Shown: positions 45,021-55,379 of the stretch, in pieces
Layout of the letters: the number at the start of each line of letters is the position of its first letter
Numbering within the stretch: position 1 is the first letter of the stretch
NCBI GenBank assembly: GCA_010015655.1
Contig: ML976694.1
Location: forward strand, 409,310 to 473,309
Direction of reading: 5' to 3'
Source of the DNA: Bimuria novae-zelandiae CBS 107.79
Taxonomy: Eukaryota; Ascomycota; Dothideomycetes; Pleosporales; Didymosphaeriaceae
Length of the DNA: 64,000 nucleotides
Position numbers and translations under genes: made by a program
The notes under the pieces: generated by a model
Told to the model about the DNA's origin: nothing
Databases searched by the model: none
The model's input: the letters and a program-made list of their open reading frames with translations, nothing else

Positions 45021-45623
45021 TGTGCGTTAATTGGGGGTTAGTGGGATGGTAGAGCTGGTGAATGAGGGGATGGAGAATGGCTTGGGTTTATATAGAAGAG
45101 TTATATTGGTATGGAGAGCTTGGTGGCCTGATGGGCGAGTTGGCTTGGGTCGTGTTATGGAAGCTCAAGCATCGCGGAGGGTCGGCGCGTGTTACGCCCG
45201 GAGACGTCATCGACATCCACTGATGAGCGCCGAGCGGTTCGAGCAACGAGTTCGCGCGAGAGGTCTGGTCTTCCGATCCTAGCCATTATGTCTGCTCTTG
45301 CTGACTGTATTCAAGCGCATCCTGCCGTGAGCTCGTGTACGGTTTTTGGTTACAATGGTATGTCTAGTCATGGATTTGACATTGTTGCCTCAAAAGCGTC
45401 GCGCATGTGAAACGGGCGTCGGAAACGCTTGCGGAGAGCATTGTGTCGGCCCTTAAAAGCTCCCGTCCATCCTTCGGGTTCGAACTTAACTTTCGCCCCA
45501 AAACATATTTAAGGCTGTTGTCGTCAGCAAGTACATATCTAAGCACAGTCACGCACGCGGGGATAGTGAGGACACATCTAGACGTCCTCCCACCACAATT
45601 GAAGCTGCAAAGCATAGCACATC
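45021..45623. other. Divergent promoter region
   Basis: Between the divergent DUF1772 and DUF7053-like genes. An ATG at 45291 opens a 23-codon frame followed by a GTATGT donor-like site, but no continuation was found. Confidence 0.4.
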
Positions 45624-46205
45624 ATGTTCTGTAAGTCTCGCGTCCGGGGATTAGTAGAGGAAGCTGACCATGAAGCCTTCAACTCCACTGCAAAGCTCCA
45701 CCATACCACGCCTCTCCCAGCGGGAACCACGTTCGAAGCAGTAATCGAGAAGCTCCATAATCATGACCTACTCATCCATCTCGATCCAGAACTGCACCAC
45801 TACGAGACGTTGCCTGCTGATGAATCTGCGCCGAATACGAAGCGGTACAAAGTGACGGACCACATGCACACGCTGCCGAAAGGGCTATGGGACACGACGG
45901 TGACATTTGAGTCACACATTACCAATACCGAAGACGGAGTGCTATGGGTGATCAAGGCGCCGTTGGGGCTGCTGCAGGAGTCGAAGTGGACGATAGTGAG
46001 AAACGCAGACGTAGGAAAAGGCAAGGAGAAGGCAGCAGAAGATGGCGATTCTGCAGAGAAGGCGGAGTGGAGTCTGGTTGAAGAGATTGAGATCAAAGCG
46101 TCGAGGCTGCTTGTCGGGACAGTGAGAAGTAAGTGCGAAGAGAACTGGCGAGGCGTTCATGGCCGGTTTGTTGGGCACCTGCAGGGTGTGCCGGTGAAGG
46201 CTTAG
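45624..46205 (+). CDS. DUF7053-like small fungal protein, 178 aa
   Basis: I favour a 7-nt first exon (45624-45630), an intron at 45631-45675 with a consensus GTAAGT donor and CTGAC branch site, and a second exon 45676-46205. This gives a start MFSFNSTAKLHHTTPLPAGT that resembles related fungal proteins. Because the intron is 45 nt with no stop, an unspliced message would also be open (193 aa). The body (FEAVIEKLHNHDLLIHLDPE, YKVTDHMHTLPKGLWDTTV) resembles a SRPBCC-like fold in DUF7053 proteins, whose function is unknown. Ends RFVGHLQGVPVKA. No signal peptide or membrane segment. Confidence 0.78.
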   Translation: MFCKSRVRGLVEEADHEAFNSTAKLHHTTPLPAGTTFEAVIEKLHNHDLLIHLDPELHHYETLPADESAPNTKRYKVTDHMHTLPKGLWDTTVTFESHITNTEDGVLWVIKAPLGLLQESKWTIVRNADVGKGKEKAAEDGDSAEKAEWSLVEEIEIKASRLLVGTVRSKCEENWRGVHGRFVGHLQGVPVKA

Positions 46206-47435
46206 TGGTTGTACTGGACACGTGCAATTTTCGACGGTGTAGTCAGTCTGGCCTCTGAGCGTTCGACTGAAAGTCTGGCTGGCTACACAAGTGTTCCTTC
46301 GTTCTTCTGGAGACTCAGGGTCTAGCTGGAGCACACCGAGGAGCAGCAGCCCCCACCTGCCAAAAGGAGGCGGGATGGAAACGGTGGGGCAAGCGCGATA
46401 CTCGCCAAAATATTGGCACCGGCACAGCGGCTGGTCAGACGTGGAGGGCTCTTATCTCGGTCTGCGAAGAGGAGAGAGGCCAGTTGACCATGTCGTGATG
46501 GTGTCCAGCGATAACGAAATATCATCTCGTTCGAAGCACTTCTGGTGAAGGTCCACAGGTGTTCGTGAATGTCCTGCACACGACCACCAGCAGATCGTCG
46601 CCTTTCGGCAAAACGCACCCCGTAGATATCTGTGGACCTTCGTCTGGCGAGAGGCGAATTTGCGGCGCTGCTGCTCCTTCGGTGCAGTCTTCCATGCCCC
46701 GTGCGTGCCATCAGTCCAGATTGGCGGGCTGGATGGCGAATGCTTTCCCTGCATATGGGGCGCACAGGGGGCGTCAGCAAGCGACGCTTTGTCTGCCCGC
46801 TCTGAAGACAAGACGGCACACTCGCCCAAAGTTTCTTCGCGATGGCTTCTTACAAAGGGACCATCTGACTGCGATGTGCGTGGTATTGGTCCACTGTTTC
46901 AGGTGGGCGTCGATGATGACCTGCTCTTGTGATGGTTGGGCGTGATTCTCAGGAAGACGCACGTGGACCGATAGTATCGATAAGAACTGTCCCGCATTAA
47001 GCTCCGCGCAGCCCCCCGTTGTGTTGTTCAGGGCGCCGCCAGTCTATGTACATACATACATATTATACGTGCTGTCGCTTGTACCGGTGCAGTGATCCTT
47101 CTAAACTCCTTCATCGTCGTTTTGGTTGTGCCGCTTTTGCGGCCTGGCCTTTCGCTCGCCCCCGCATCCAATCGTGCCAGGACGGGCTAGGAGTCTAGTA
47201 ACATAACGCGGCGCCAGCGCAGGACAAAACCGCTCACCCACCCGGCAGAGAGGTTACGGTTGACGCTTCCTCGTTCGTTCTTCTCTCGTTCGTCAGCTGT
47301 TTCGACCTGCTGTGGTTTGCCCATTCCATTCGCTGGCAGACCTCATAGCATCCTTCACTGCTTTGTACATACGTCTTCCCCGCGTTCGGCCCTTCCAAAC
47401 TTCTTTTCCCACTGTGAACTCGTCGACACCTCACC
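46206..47435. other. Intergenic region upstream of the F-box gene
   Basis: About 1.2 kb. Frames of 100-165 codons occur on both strands at 46322-46945 and overlap one another; none shows a family signature. The 3' part is CT-rich 5' leader of the F-box gene. Confidence 0.45.
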
Positions 47436-49544
47436 ATGGAGCCATTATCAATCGACTCGGTCGTTGTCAATACTCCCGGCGACATGACGCCGCCCAGCGG
47501 ACCGCCCACTCCGAGCGAAGCCATTCACATTGAGCGAACCAAGCTGAAAGGCCGTCAGCGCCTTCTGCACGGTCTACAACGGATGGGCTCGTCACCTACA
47601 CTCGCGGGTGTGAGCAGGTCTCGCTCGCACAGTATGAGAGGCACAAACAAAGCCTCCATGTCCTGTGTCTCGCTGGCGTTAGGTGCTTCGCCCTACGCTC
47701 AGTCGTATGGCAGCTCCTACTCCTCGGAGCTCTCGGCCGGCTTCTCCACAGCTCCCACCTCGGTCGCAAACAGCCCACCCGGCAGTCCATTATACGATGA
47801 GAAGGCACGCTTTCGGATGTTCAGCCCTGATGGGCCATCATCTGTGCCCCTTCCATCCGAATTTCGTCCTCTGACCAGAGATGGGATCCAAGAGGAGAGT
47901 GACTACTTTTCACGGCCCATCCGGAAACAGGTGCAACGCCGGCCAAACTTCAACTTTTGGTCCGACATGCCGGTCGAGATCCGGATGCAGATCCTGCGAT
48001 ACCTCGAGCCCAAAGAAATCGTAAGATGCTCCGCTGTCTCCAAGTCGTGGCACTCCATGTGCTTCGATGGTCAGCTGTGGAGCGATTTTGATACGTCCGG
48101 CTTCTACCGCGATATCACCGGGGAGGCCTTGGTCAACATAATCACCGCGGCTGGTCCATTTGTGCGCGACCTCAACCTGCGCGGTTGTGTACAACTGCGG
48201 GAGCAGTGGAGCAAGAAAGGCCTCGTTGATGCATGCCGGAACCTCGAGAACTTTTCCCTCGAAGGATGTCGCATCGACAGGACATCGATCCACTGCTTCT
48301 TGCTACAGAACAAGTCTTTGGTACACGTCAACCTGTCCGGCTTGGCTGGCGCTACCAATACGGCCATGAAGATCCTAGCAAACCACTGCCCGCGTGTAGA
48401 GCATCTCAACGTCTCGTGGTGCAACAACATCGACACCAGAGGCATTCGACGAGTCGTTGAAAGCTGCCCGAAGTTGAAGGATTTGCGTGCTGGTGAGGTA
48501 CGTGGCTGGGATGATGTTGACTTCATGTTTGAGCTCTTCAAGCGTAACACGCTTGAACGACTTGTTCTTATGAACTGCGATAGTCTCAACGACGACTCCC
48601 TTGCTGCATTGGTGGAAGGCGTCGATAGCGAGGTTGACGTCCTTACCGACCGACCTATTGTGCCCCCGCGCCGACTCAAGCACCTGGACCTCACTCGATG
48701 CCGTGGAATTACCGACGTTAGTGTGAAGAAGTTGGCAGGCAACGTACCTTTCTTGGAAGGCCTCCAGCTGTCGAAATGCCACAGTTTGACCGACGACGCA
48801 TTCACTACGTTACTCCCTATGCTCCCTGTTCTTACTCACTTGGACGTTGAAGAGTTGGACGGCCTGACAAACGAAGTGTTGAAGACGCTTGCCTCCTCAA
48901 TGTGCGCACCTCATCTACGACACCTCTGCATCTCATACTGCGAGTCTCTGGGCGACGCTGGAATGCTGCCAGTCCTCAAAGCATGCTCCAACCTTAACAA
49001 GCTCGAGATGGACAACACGCGCATCTCGGACCTTGTTTTGGCCGAGGCTGCGTCGTGCATCCGAACCCGCAACCGCCACGCGCGGGCACTTTCTAGCTCA
49101 GAGCGTCCCACCGTCGGCCTTCGCATCGTAGCCTACGACTGTGCGAACGTAACCTGGACTGGTGTTCGGGAAGTCTTGTCCCGTAACGCCGAGATCTCAC
49201 GACCTTCGCCTGGTTCACGATCAACCACGCCGTCATACCCCCGTGAGATTATCGGTCTCAAGTGTTTTTACAACTGGCAGCCCACGGTCGAGGAGCACAC
49301 CAAGCGCGTCTTGAGAGGCGATTTCGCCGCTGCCGCCCGCCTGGAGCGCAAGTGGACCGATTGGATGATGATGAACGAAGAGGCTGGCGTTGGCGGAGCT
49401 GGTGCTCGCCGCCGACGAAGGAGAGCTCGCGAGGCTCAGATGATGCATGCGGACGAGGAAGAAGGCGGCGTTGGTGTCGGTACTGGTGGTGTTGGACGAC
49501 GTCGACGAGCTCGTAGTGGCCCTGGTGGCTGCTCGGTGATGTGA
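47436..49544 (+). CDS. F-box/LRR protein with C-terminal CaaX box, 702 aa
   Basis: A single frame of 702 codons. The N-terminal 170 residues are Ser/Pro-rich. The F-box is at about 172-220 (FWSDMPVEIRMQILRYLEPK), followed by about ten cysteine-type leucine-rich repeats (LRDLNLRGC, LENFSLEGC, VEHLNVSWC, LKHLDLTRC, LEGLQLSKC) up to about residue 560. This is the architecture of substrate receptors of SCF ubiquitin ligases. A helical segment (FYNWQPTVEEHTKRVLRG) and a Gly/Arg-rich tail follow. The last four residues are CSVM, a good farnesylation signal, which would place the ligase on a membrane, as known for mammalian FBXL2 and FBXL20. No intron. Target proteins are unknown. Confidence 0.92.
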   Translation: MEPLSIDSVVVNTPGDMTPPSGPPTPSEAIHIERTKLKGRQRLLHGLQRMGSSPTLAGVSRSRSHSMRGTNKASMSCVSLALGASPYAQSYGSSYSSELSAGFSTAPTSVANSPPGSPLYDEKARFRMFSPDGPSSVPLPSEFRPLTRDGIQEESDYFSRPIRKQVQRRPNFNFWSDMPVEIRMQILRYLEPKEIVRCSAVSKSWHSMCFDGQLWSDFDTSGFYRDITGEALVNIITAAGPFVRDLNLRGCVQLREQWSKKGLVDACRNLENFSLEGCRIDRTSIHCFLLQNKSLVHVNLSGLAGATNTAMKILANHCPRVEHLNVSWCNNIDTRGIRRVVESCPKLKDLRAGEVRGWDDVDFMFELFKRNTLERLVLMNCDSLNDDSLAALVEGVDSEVDVLTDRPIVPPRRLKHLDLTRCRGITDVSVKKLAGNVPFLEGLQLSKCHSLTDDAFTTLLPMLPVLTHLDVEELDGLTNEVLKTLASSMCAPHLRHLCISYCESLGDAGMLPVLKACSNLNKLEMDNTRISDLVLAEAASCIRTRNRHARALSSSERPTVGLRIVAYDCANVTWTGVREVLSRNAEISRPSPGSRSTTPSYPREIIGLKCFYNWQPTVEEHTKRVLRGDFAAAARLERKWTDWMMMNEEAGVGGAGARRRRRRAREAQMMHADEEEGGVGVGTGGVGRRRRARSGPGGCSVM

Positions 49545-50117
49545 GCGTTCACTCTTGCGACCCTTTGGATTTTCGTCGTCCCGTCTCTCTTTTGCTTCCC
49601 AGGCTGGAGTTGCATACCTCGCGACTGGCGCTCGCCGCATTGCTCTTGGAGACAACATCACCGTTTGTTTCCTTTGTTTGGAATTTCATGTTGATATACG
49701 GAGTTTCACATCGTTACTCTTTTGGCGCATTATAGAGGTTGAGTGCATCACTCCCTTTTTCATATGGATATTTGATAGTCAACTAGATAGCTAGCTATAC
49801 ACGAAGTTCATAAGAGTGAGAATTATGCAGCACCAATGCGACGTTAGCCGATAACACGACTTGCTATGACCGAGCCCCGTGCCTTCAATCTCGCATTACA
49901 TAGCCAGTAGATTTTCTCATAGTCATATCCTTAGACCAAACAGAAGTGCACCTACTGGCTAGAGGGTAAGCCAAGCCTCAACACGTGCAGCACTAGTACC
50001 AAACCGACATCGCTCGTTCCTTAGCTCACTTTTACACCACTCCTCCGATCCACAAACAACGCTATTAACCCACTTCAACTGCACTGTATACGAGCGATTG
50101 CGGATTAGTTCCTACAG
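49545..50117. other. Intergenic region before the AlkB-like gene
   Basis: 3' region of the F-box gene and promoter of the next; AT-richer, with no gene seen. Confidence 0.45.
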
Positions 50118-50999
50118 ATGGATTCCTCGGATAAGCGGGAAGCGCTCCAGGCCTTCAGAATCGCGTCATTGCCACCAGAGTTTTACTACATCCCGAATTT
50201 CATCACGCCGGAGGAGGAAGCTTCGATTTTGGACAAAGTAAGTAACAAACCTCTCTTAATAATACCCTTCACGCAAATACCTTCCCTCGCCACACATATA
50301 CACAGTCACAGAAATCCCACTTACACCGCACAGATCCCCGCCGCCCGCTGGACCCACCTCTCCCACCGCCGCCTGCAAGCCCACCCCTCCACCCTCACCA
50401 AAACCAACACCCTTCTCGGCGCGCCCCTGCCATCCTACCTCCTAGCCCCTATTGTGGAGCGTTTCAAGAAGCTCGGGATTTTTGACGGCACCCCGCATCG
50501 GGGGCCGAATCATGTGCTTATTAACGAGTATAAGCGTGGTGAGGGGATTATGCCGCATGAAGATGGGGGTGCGTATGCGCCTGTTGTTGCGACTGTGAGC
50601 ATTGGGGCCAGTATTTGTCTCGATGTATCGCGGAAACCCACTCCATCCGACGACACCACTTCTCTTGGGGCTTCTGGTGCGGAAGAGGGGGCAGAGGAGG
50701 AGGAGAAGGGAGAAGAGGAGTATGTCCTCCCGACGAGGATTTTTCAAGAACCGCGCAGCCTTCTTATCACCACCGGCCCTGCGTACCGGGATTTACTGCA
50801 CGGTATTGCGCTAATCGAGGTGGACGAGAATCTCACCCCGGAGACGGTTGCGAATTGGTCGTTGCTGGGGGACAGGAGTTTGGTTGAGGAGAATGGGGGG
50901 AGGAATGAGCGCGGGACGAGGGTTAGTCTGACGTATAGGGATGTGCTGAAGGTTAGTAGTGCGGCGAGTAAGGTGCTGGGTGGGTTAGGGAAACGTTGA
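50118..50999 (+). CDS. AlkB-like 2-oxoglutarate/Fe(II) dioxygenase, ALKBH6 type, 261 aa
   Basis: Exons 50118-50237 and 50334-50999 give 261 residues. FYYIPNFITPEEEASILDK then, after splicing, IPAARWTHLSHRRLQAHPS matches ALKBH6-type proteins. The iron ligands are visible as HED (His115, Asp117) in MPHEDGGAYAPVVATVSIG and His196 in DLLHGIAL; the 2OG-binding Arg pair is in RVSLTYRDV near the end. VLINEYKRGEGI is the substrate/2OG strand. A Glu-rich insertion lies between the two halves of the barrel. The role is likely nucleic-acid (tRNA) oxidation, inferred from the family. The 96-nt intron is stop-free and a multiple of three. Confidence 0.9.
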   Translation: MDSSDKREALQAFRIASLPPEFYYIPNFITPEEEASILDKVSNKPLLIIPFTQIPSLATHIHSHRNPTYTAQIPAARWTHLSHRRLQAHPSTLTKTNTLLGAPLPSYLLAPIVERFKKLGIFDGTPHRGPNHVLINEYKRGEGIMPHEDGGAYAPVVATVSIGASICLDVSRKPTPSDDTTSLGASGAEEGAEEEEKGEEEYVLPTRIFQEPRSLLITTGPAYRDLLHGIALIEVDENLTPETVANWSLLGDRSLVEENGGRNERGTRVSLTYRDVLKVSSAASKVLGGLGKR

Positions 51000-51465
51000 G
51001 GTCCCTTGATATACGCGCCAGCTATATAAAAGTTTGGAGGGGCGGGAGAGCTATCAGGTAGGTGGATGTTGTGGGATTCGATGAGCTGGCATACCTAGGG
51101 TCATGGACGGCGACAAGGGATCAAAAATACACAAAGGCGGAATTAGTAGGAGGAAATGTGCCTCCATGCGCGTACCGCAAAGGCAGGATGATAAAAACAC
51201 CATGCCGAATCCAGCAACGAGTGATGGGTAGACGTGGTTGGCAATAAATGCAGTCGACGTCCGCGTCTCTTTCCTTGGTAGCACGAGGCCCTCTCAAACG
51301 CGCAAAATTCACTAAGCTGGCACGCACGGAGCCCGCAGACTATGAATTCCTATTCAATGATACCCTCACTCTCACGCTACGGTATCTCTAACACGCCACC
51401 CTCTCCACCTTCCACACCCACCGCTCCCACCGCTCCTTCCCTTCTCCAGCTCTACTCTATCAACC
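51000..51465. other. Short intergenic region
   Basis: Between the AlkB-like gene and the small spliced gene; a proline-rich frame from 51342 overlaps the first exon of that gene in another frame. Nothing else seen. Confidence 0.4.
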
Positions 51466-51924
51466 ATGACCCGCACGCTCCCCCCTCCCTTCACCCCTAT
51501 CAACCCCGCCGACCTCCAACCACAAGCTCAGCCACAGATCTCTCAGCCTTCCAACGCGCCCTCCTTCACCAACTTCACCAACGCGCCGACCAACCAAAGG
51601 TAAGTATCCCCCACAATCGCGATGCAGCTTGACGCTAACGGAATTAGCACAACTGCTGATAACACTACCAACAACACGTCCTCCGCAAATCTACAACCCA
51701 TGGTTCCTGAAACCATCCACACACCCGCCGATACTACTAACTCTCTCACTAGCGGATCGTGAGTATTTCCCATAAAATCGATGGGGTTTAACGCTGACAG
51801 GGTTAGGAAAACTGGTGATGGGGTTAGTAACAGCACGTGGTTTCGCAATACGCGCCTCTGGTGCCACGGATGGTACGGGTGGGTGGTTGGACTGTTGGGT
51901 CGGGTACGGGCTTGGTTTTGGTGA
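51466..51924 (+). CDS. Small novel spliced gene, 120 aa, N-rich with Trp-rich tail
   Basis: I recognise no family. Exons 51466-51599, 51648-51758 and 51807-51924 give 120 residues; both junctions keep frame and both introns are exactly 48 nt with GTRAGT donors, CTAAC/CTGAC branch sites and TAG acceptors. The N-terminal part is rich in Pro, Gln, Asn and Thr. The last 30 residues are Trp/Arg/Gly-rich (WCHGWYGWVVGLLGRVRAW), a possible amphipathic helix or membrane contact. There is no signal peptide. The two introns are about 69% identical and the exon starts after them are also similar, pointing to a 159-bp tandem duplication. It sits at the edge of the AT-rich compartment. Whether it is expressed cannot be told. 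Confidence 0.55.
51600..51841 (+). repeat. 159-bp-spaced tandem duplication within the small gene
   Basis: 51600-51682 and 51759-51841 align without gaps through the intron (33 of 48 identical) and into the next exon (ACTGCTGATAAC versus ACTGGTGATGGG, then CCAACAACACGT versus GTAACAGCACGT). The spacing, 159, is divisible by three. Confidence 0.6.
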
Positions 51925-52341
51925 TGTGGCGGTGCGTGGTGCGAGGAAGGGGTGGATGAGGTCCTATAAGTGAAGGATGTGTCGGCATGGGGGACGGCAG
52001 GTATGAGAGGGACAGGTGTCTAAAATGCTTAGATCCTCGATTCTAGAGCGAATCAAAGGGTCGAATTGTGCCCTTGAGTGGATAGACTTTGGTTCCCCGT
52101 CTTTTGTTCACGCTAAGACATGTGTAAAAAAAACATATATAACTAACATAGCTCATAAAGCTAACTTATATAATTCATAGCTAAGTAGTTAACTAGAATT
52201 TCAATCCAAATATTTTATATTAGTTAATACAATATCAATATAATAATACTAATACTAATGAAGGACAACTCTATAGTAAAGTACTACTACTACTTAATTT
52301 TATATAACTGGTACGCCTTTATGTAGCTAATATTCTTATTA
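51925..52341. other. Transition into the AT-rich compartment
   Basis: Normal composition up to about 52115, then an abrupt change to AT-rich sequence. No gene seen. Confidence 0.6.
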
Positions 52342-52511
52342 TGGCGCACAGTCACAACGATTAGGGAGCTCAAAAACAAAGTCTATTAAGGAGAGGAAGC
52401 TTTATAATAACTAACTATTTATAAGTTTAGAGGATTACGTGCTTAGCTACTTAGCTACTTAGCTTAACTCTAACTAGTATAAAAAGCTCTAGTAAAGTGC
52501 TTTTTATAATA
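52342..52511. repeat. Left LTR of the small element
   Basis: The outer (left) part is clean and the inner part is RIP-mutated, ending TTTTTATAATA where the partner has TTTTACAACA. Confidence 0.75.
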
Positions 52512-52684
52512 TACCTCTTAGCTTATAAAGCGTAGTAAAATAAGCTAAATAGTAATTTAAAGTATAAATAGTGGCGAACTTGCGCGTAGAGCTTAAAAAG
52601 CGTCTAGCTTAAATCTTTAGCTTACTAAGTAATTAGTCTAAGTAGCTAGTTTATATATAGTTCTAAGAGAAAGGTAGAAAAGGA

Positions 52685-52895
52685 GTAGCGTACTTTTACT
52701 TTAAAGTTTTAATAAATATTTAAAAGTAACTATTTACTTATAATGTAACCCGCGCGAGTACCTGCGTAAAAAAGTAAAAAAATAAAAAAAGTAGCATACT
52801 TTTACTATAAAGCTTTAATAAATATTTAAAGATAACTATTTACCTGTAATATAACTTATATAAGTACCTATATAAATAAATAAGAAAATAAGTAG
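52685..52895. repeat. 106-bp tandem duplication inside the small element
   Basis: Units 52685-52790 and 52791 to about 52895 both start GTAGC.TACTTTTACT and run in parallel to GAGTACCTG / AAGTACCTA and an A-rich end, differing mostly by C/T and G/A. Confidence 0.8.
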
Positions 52896-54074
52896 CTATA
52901 AAATTATAGTGCCTAGCTAGTAAAAGCTTACTTACTTATAAGCTTACTATAATTTATATTTTAATATTCCTTAAAAAGACTAGAGGAGGGTTTACTACCT
53001 ATTTCTTATACTTAAGCTTAGTTAATAATACCTTTTACTAATTCTTTTAAATCTAGCTCTTAATTTTACTAATCTTTTTACTTATAAATTTATTATAAAA
53101 CTTATAAAATACTTCTCCTTAGAGCGCGTACGAAAGGTGGTTATACTTTATAGGCTTCTATTAATGCTAGCTATTTGCTCTACATGGGCACTTATAGCTT
53201 ATATTAGGAGTACGCCTTTTAAGAGTAGCGTACATGCTTACGTGCTTAGTTATTTAGTTAAGCTACGCGAGCTAGCGAGCGTATCCTTCTAAAGATAGAG
53301 TTACTACTACGCCTGGTCGCGATAGGTTATTAAGCTCTCTTTAAGCCTACTTATAGTTGTATTGTAGTGCTAAGCGTAGGAAATCCTTTATTAGTAGCGT
53401 ACTTTTTATCTTTAGGAGATTTAGGAGCACAGCGTTAGCGTGTACGCGATTCTATTTAAATAGCCATTTAGTTATATCTATTGTTCTGCTGCTCTGTAGG
53501 CGTAGGATAACCTCTTTATATATATATTATACCTGCTCCTTTTAATTATTATTACTTAGATAAAGATTATTCTTAAGTTCTCTAATTAGCGCCTATAGCG
53601 TTTACTATTTACTTAACTATAGTATTATAAGCTCTAGCCTTTATAAATTAATTATAATATAGACCTAGTTCTAAAGTGCCTAAAGCTTTATTATAAGCTA
53701 ATTATAAATAATAGACTTTAGCTTATAGCGCTTAAGCTGTTATATATAAAACTTATCCTTAGTATTTATATTTAGTAGCTCTAGAGCCTAGTTATATATA
53801 TTTATCTACTTAGAAGCCTTAAGGTTAATATAACTTTATATCTTTTAAGCCTTTATATAGTACTTAAGCCACGCGTACTAAGATAGGAATAAATTATAAT
53901 TTATAAATTAGTTACTTACTAGGAGCTTTATAAAGGTTATTATATAGTCTAGCTCTATTACGGGTCGTAAGCGTGAGGATAATAAGGAGTAAAAAATAGT
54001 TTACTACTATAATTATTAGCTAGTATAAAGTAAGTATATTATAAAGTATTATAAAGGTACTAGGCTTATAACTA

Positions 54075-54244
54075 TAGCGCATAGTTATAACAATTAGAGA
54101 GCTTAAAAATAAAGTTTATTAAAGAGAGGAAGCTCTATAATAACTAGCTATTTATAAGTTTAGGGGATCGCGTGCTTGGCTACTTAGCTACTTAGCTTAA
54201 CCCTAGCTAGTGCAGAAAGCTCTAGCAAGGTGCCTTTTACAACA
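54075..54244. repeat. Right LTR of the small element
   Basis: The inner (left) part is mutated (TAGCGCATAGTTATAACA versus TGGCGCACAGTCACAACG in the partner); the outer part is clean. Confidence 0.75.
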
Positions 54245-55090
54245 CTTATTATATTTATATTTATTTTTTTAGTAATTAAAAATAGCTCTATATTTCTTTG
54301 TAACATAGGCCTTTTTATAAACTAAGACTATTATTAATATATCAATGCTACTATATTTACCAAAAATTAATATATATACTATACTGTAATACTAAAAAAA
54401 TCATTATAAATACTTTTATAATATATATATATATATATAACATACTTTATAAACAAGTAACTTATATAAACGAGCGACTGACTCTAGCAAGACTCTACTA
54501 AAATCTATACTTTATTTAATATTAGAGAACGCGTATAAAGAGATATTAAATATTATATTACACAAGTTTATTTAGAATTTACTTTTACCTTTATTTATAC
54601 GTACGTTAGTTATGTCTAGTCTTACTATAGCGCCTATAGTATTATTAAGTAAGCTTATTTTTATTAGCGTACGTCCTGTTCTTCGCCTTTTCTTATTATT
54701 ACGCGTCCTAAACTTCGTTAGAATAGCTAGCTGCTAGTTCTCTTTAGCTATTAATACTTTTTTTATACTATACTTACTTTCTTTTATATAATTTACGTTA
54801 CGTAGTAGCTCTATTAGTAACTTAAAGCTTAGCATTACGCTTAGCTATTTATATTAAAAAATATACTATTAACTTATTACTTTTTACGAGCTTTTTAACT
54901 ATCTTACCTATAAAAGTTAGAAAACTATTTATATACGTTTAAATTCTTGATTTTACTAGCGTTAATTACAATCCTAATTCTAGAGTGTTTTTTAGTATTT
55001 ATAACCACTATATACTATCACGTATAGTATAAGATAAAGACGTATACAGGCAAACGTTAAGCATAAATATTATTACTTTTAAGCTAATAC

Positions 55091-55379
55091 TGTTAGGATC
55101 CACGATTCAACATAAGGACAGCGAACCATTTTGTACTTAGTCACAGCGCGTACACGTGGAGACACCCTTGTCTTCGCTTACCGCGTTGTTAGCGCTTACG
55201 AAGCCATGTGACTGCTCTCTAGAGAGTGCTCGCCAGCGAGCAGTCTAGGACTTGTATATAGGAACGTTGAAGATTAACCTTCTATCTTCGTGTTCAATAT
55301 CGTTTATTAATCTATCGTTTAAATTATACTTAGGCATTATTAATTTATTTATAACTATATATTATTTTTAATATTAACA
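55091..55379 (+). repeat. LTR-like fragment, partly clean
   Basis: Begins TGTTAGGATCCACGATTC and stays clean to about 55300, then becomes AT-rich; a TTAACA at 55374-55379 would give TGTTA...TAACA ends. No matching target duplication was found, so the right border is uncertain. Confidence 0.45.

Larger units (their letters stand above)
52342..54244. mobile_element. Small LTR-type element with 170-bp terminal direct repeats
   Basis: Two 170-bp direct repeats at 52342-52511 (begins TGGCGCACAGTCACAACG) and 54075-54244 (ends GTGCCTTTTACAACA), i.e. TG...CA. The flanking string CTTATTA is present at 52335-52341 and 54245-54251. The internal 1,563 bp has no detectable polyprotein, so it is non-autonomous or decayed. 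Orientation is unknown. Confidence 0.75.

Noticed and set aside
45291..45410. Short frame starting MSALADCIQAHPAV before a GTATGT site
   Set aside because: No second exon could be joined; treated as chance or an upstream frame.
46322..46945. Several frames of 125-165 codons on both strands
   Set aside because: They are shadows of one another, and none shows a domain or convincing intron borders.
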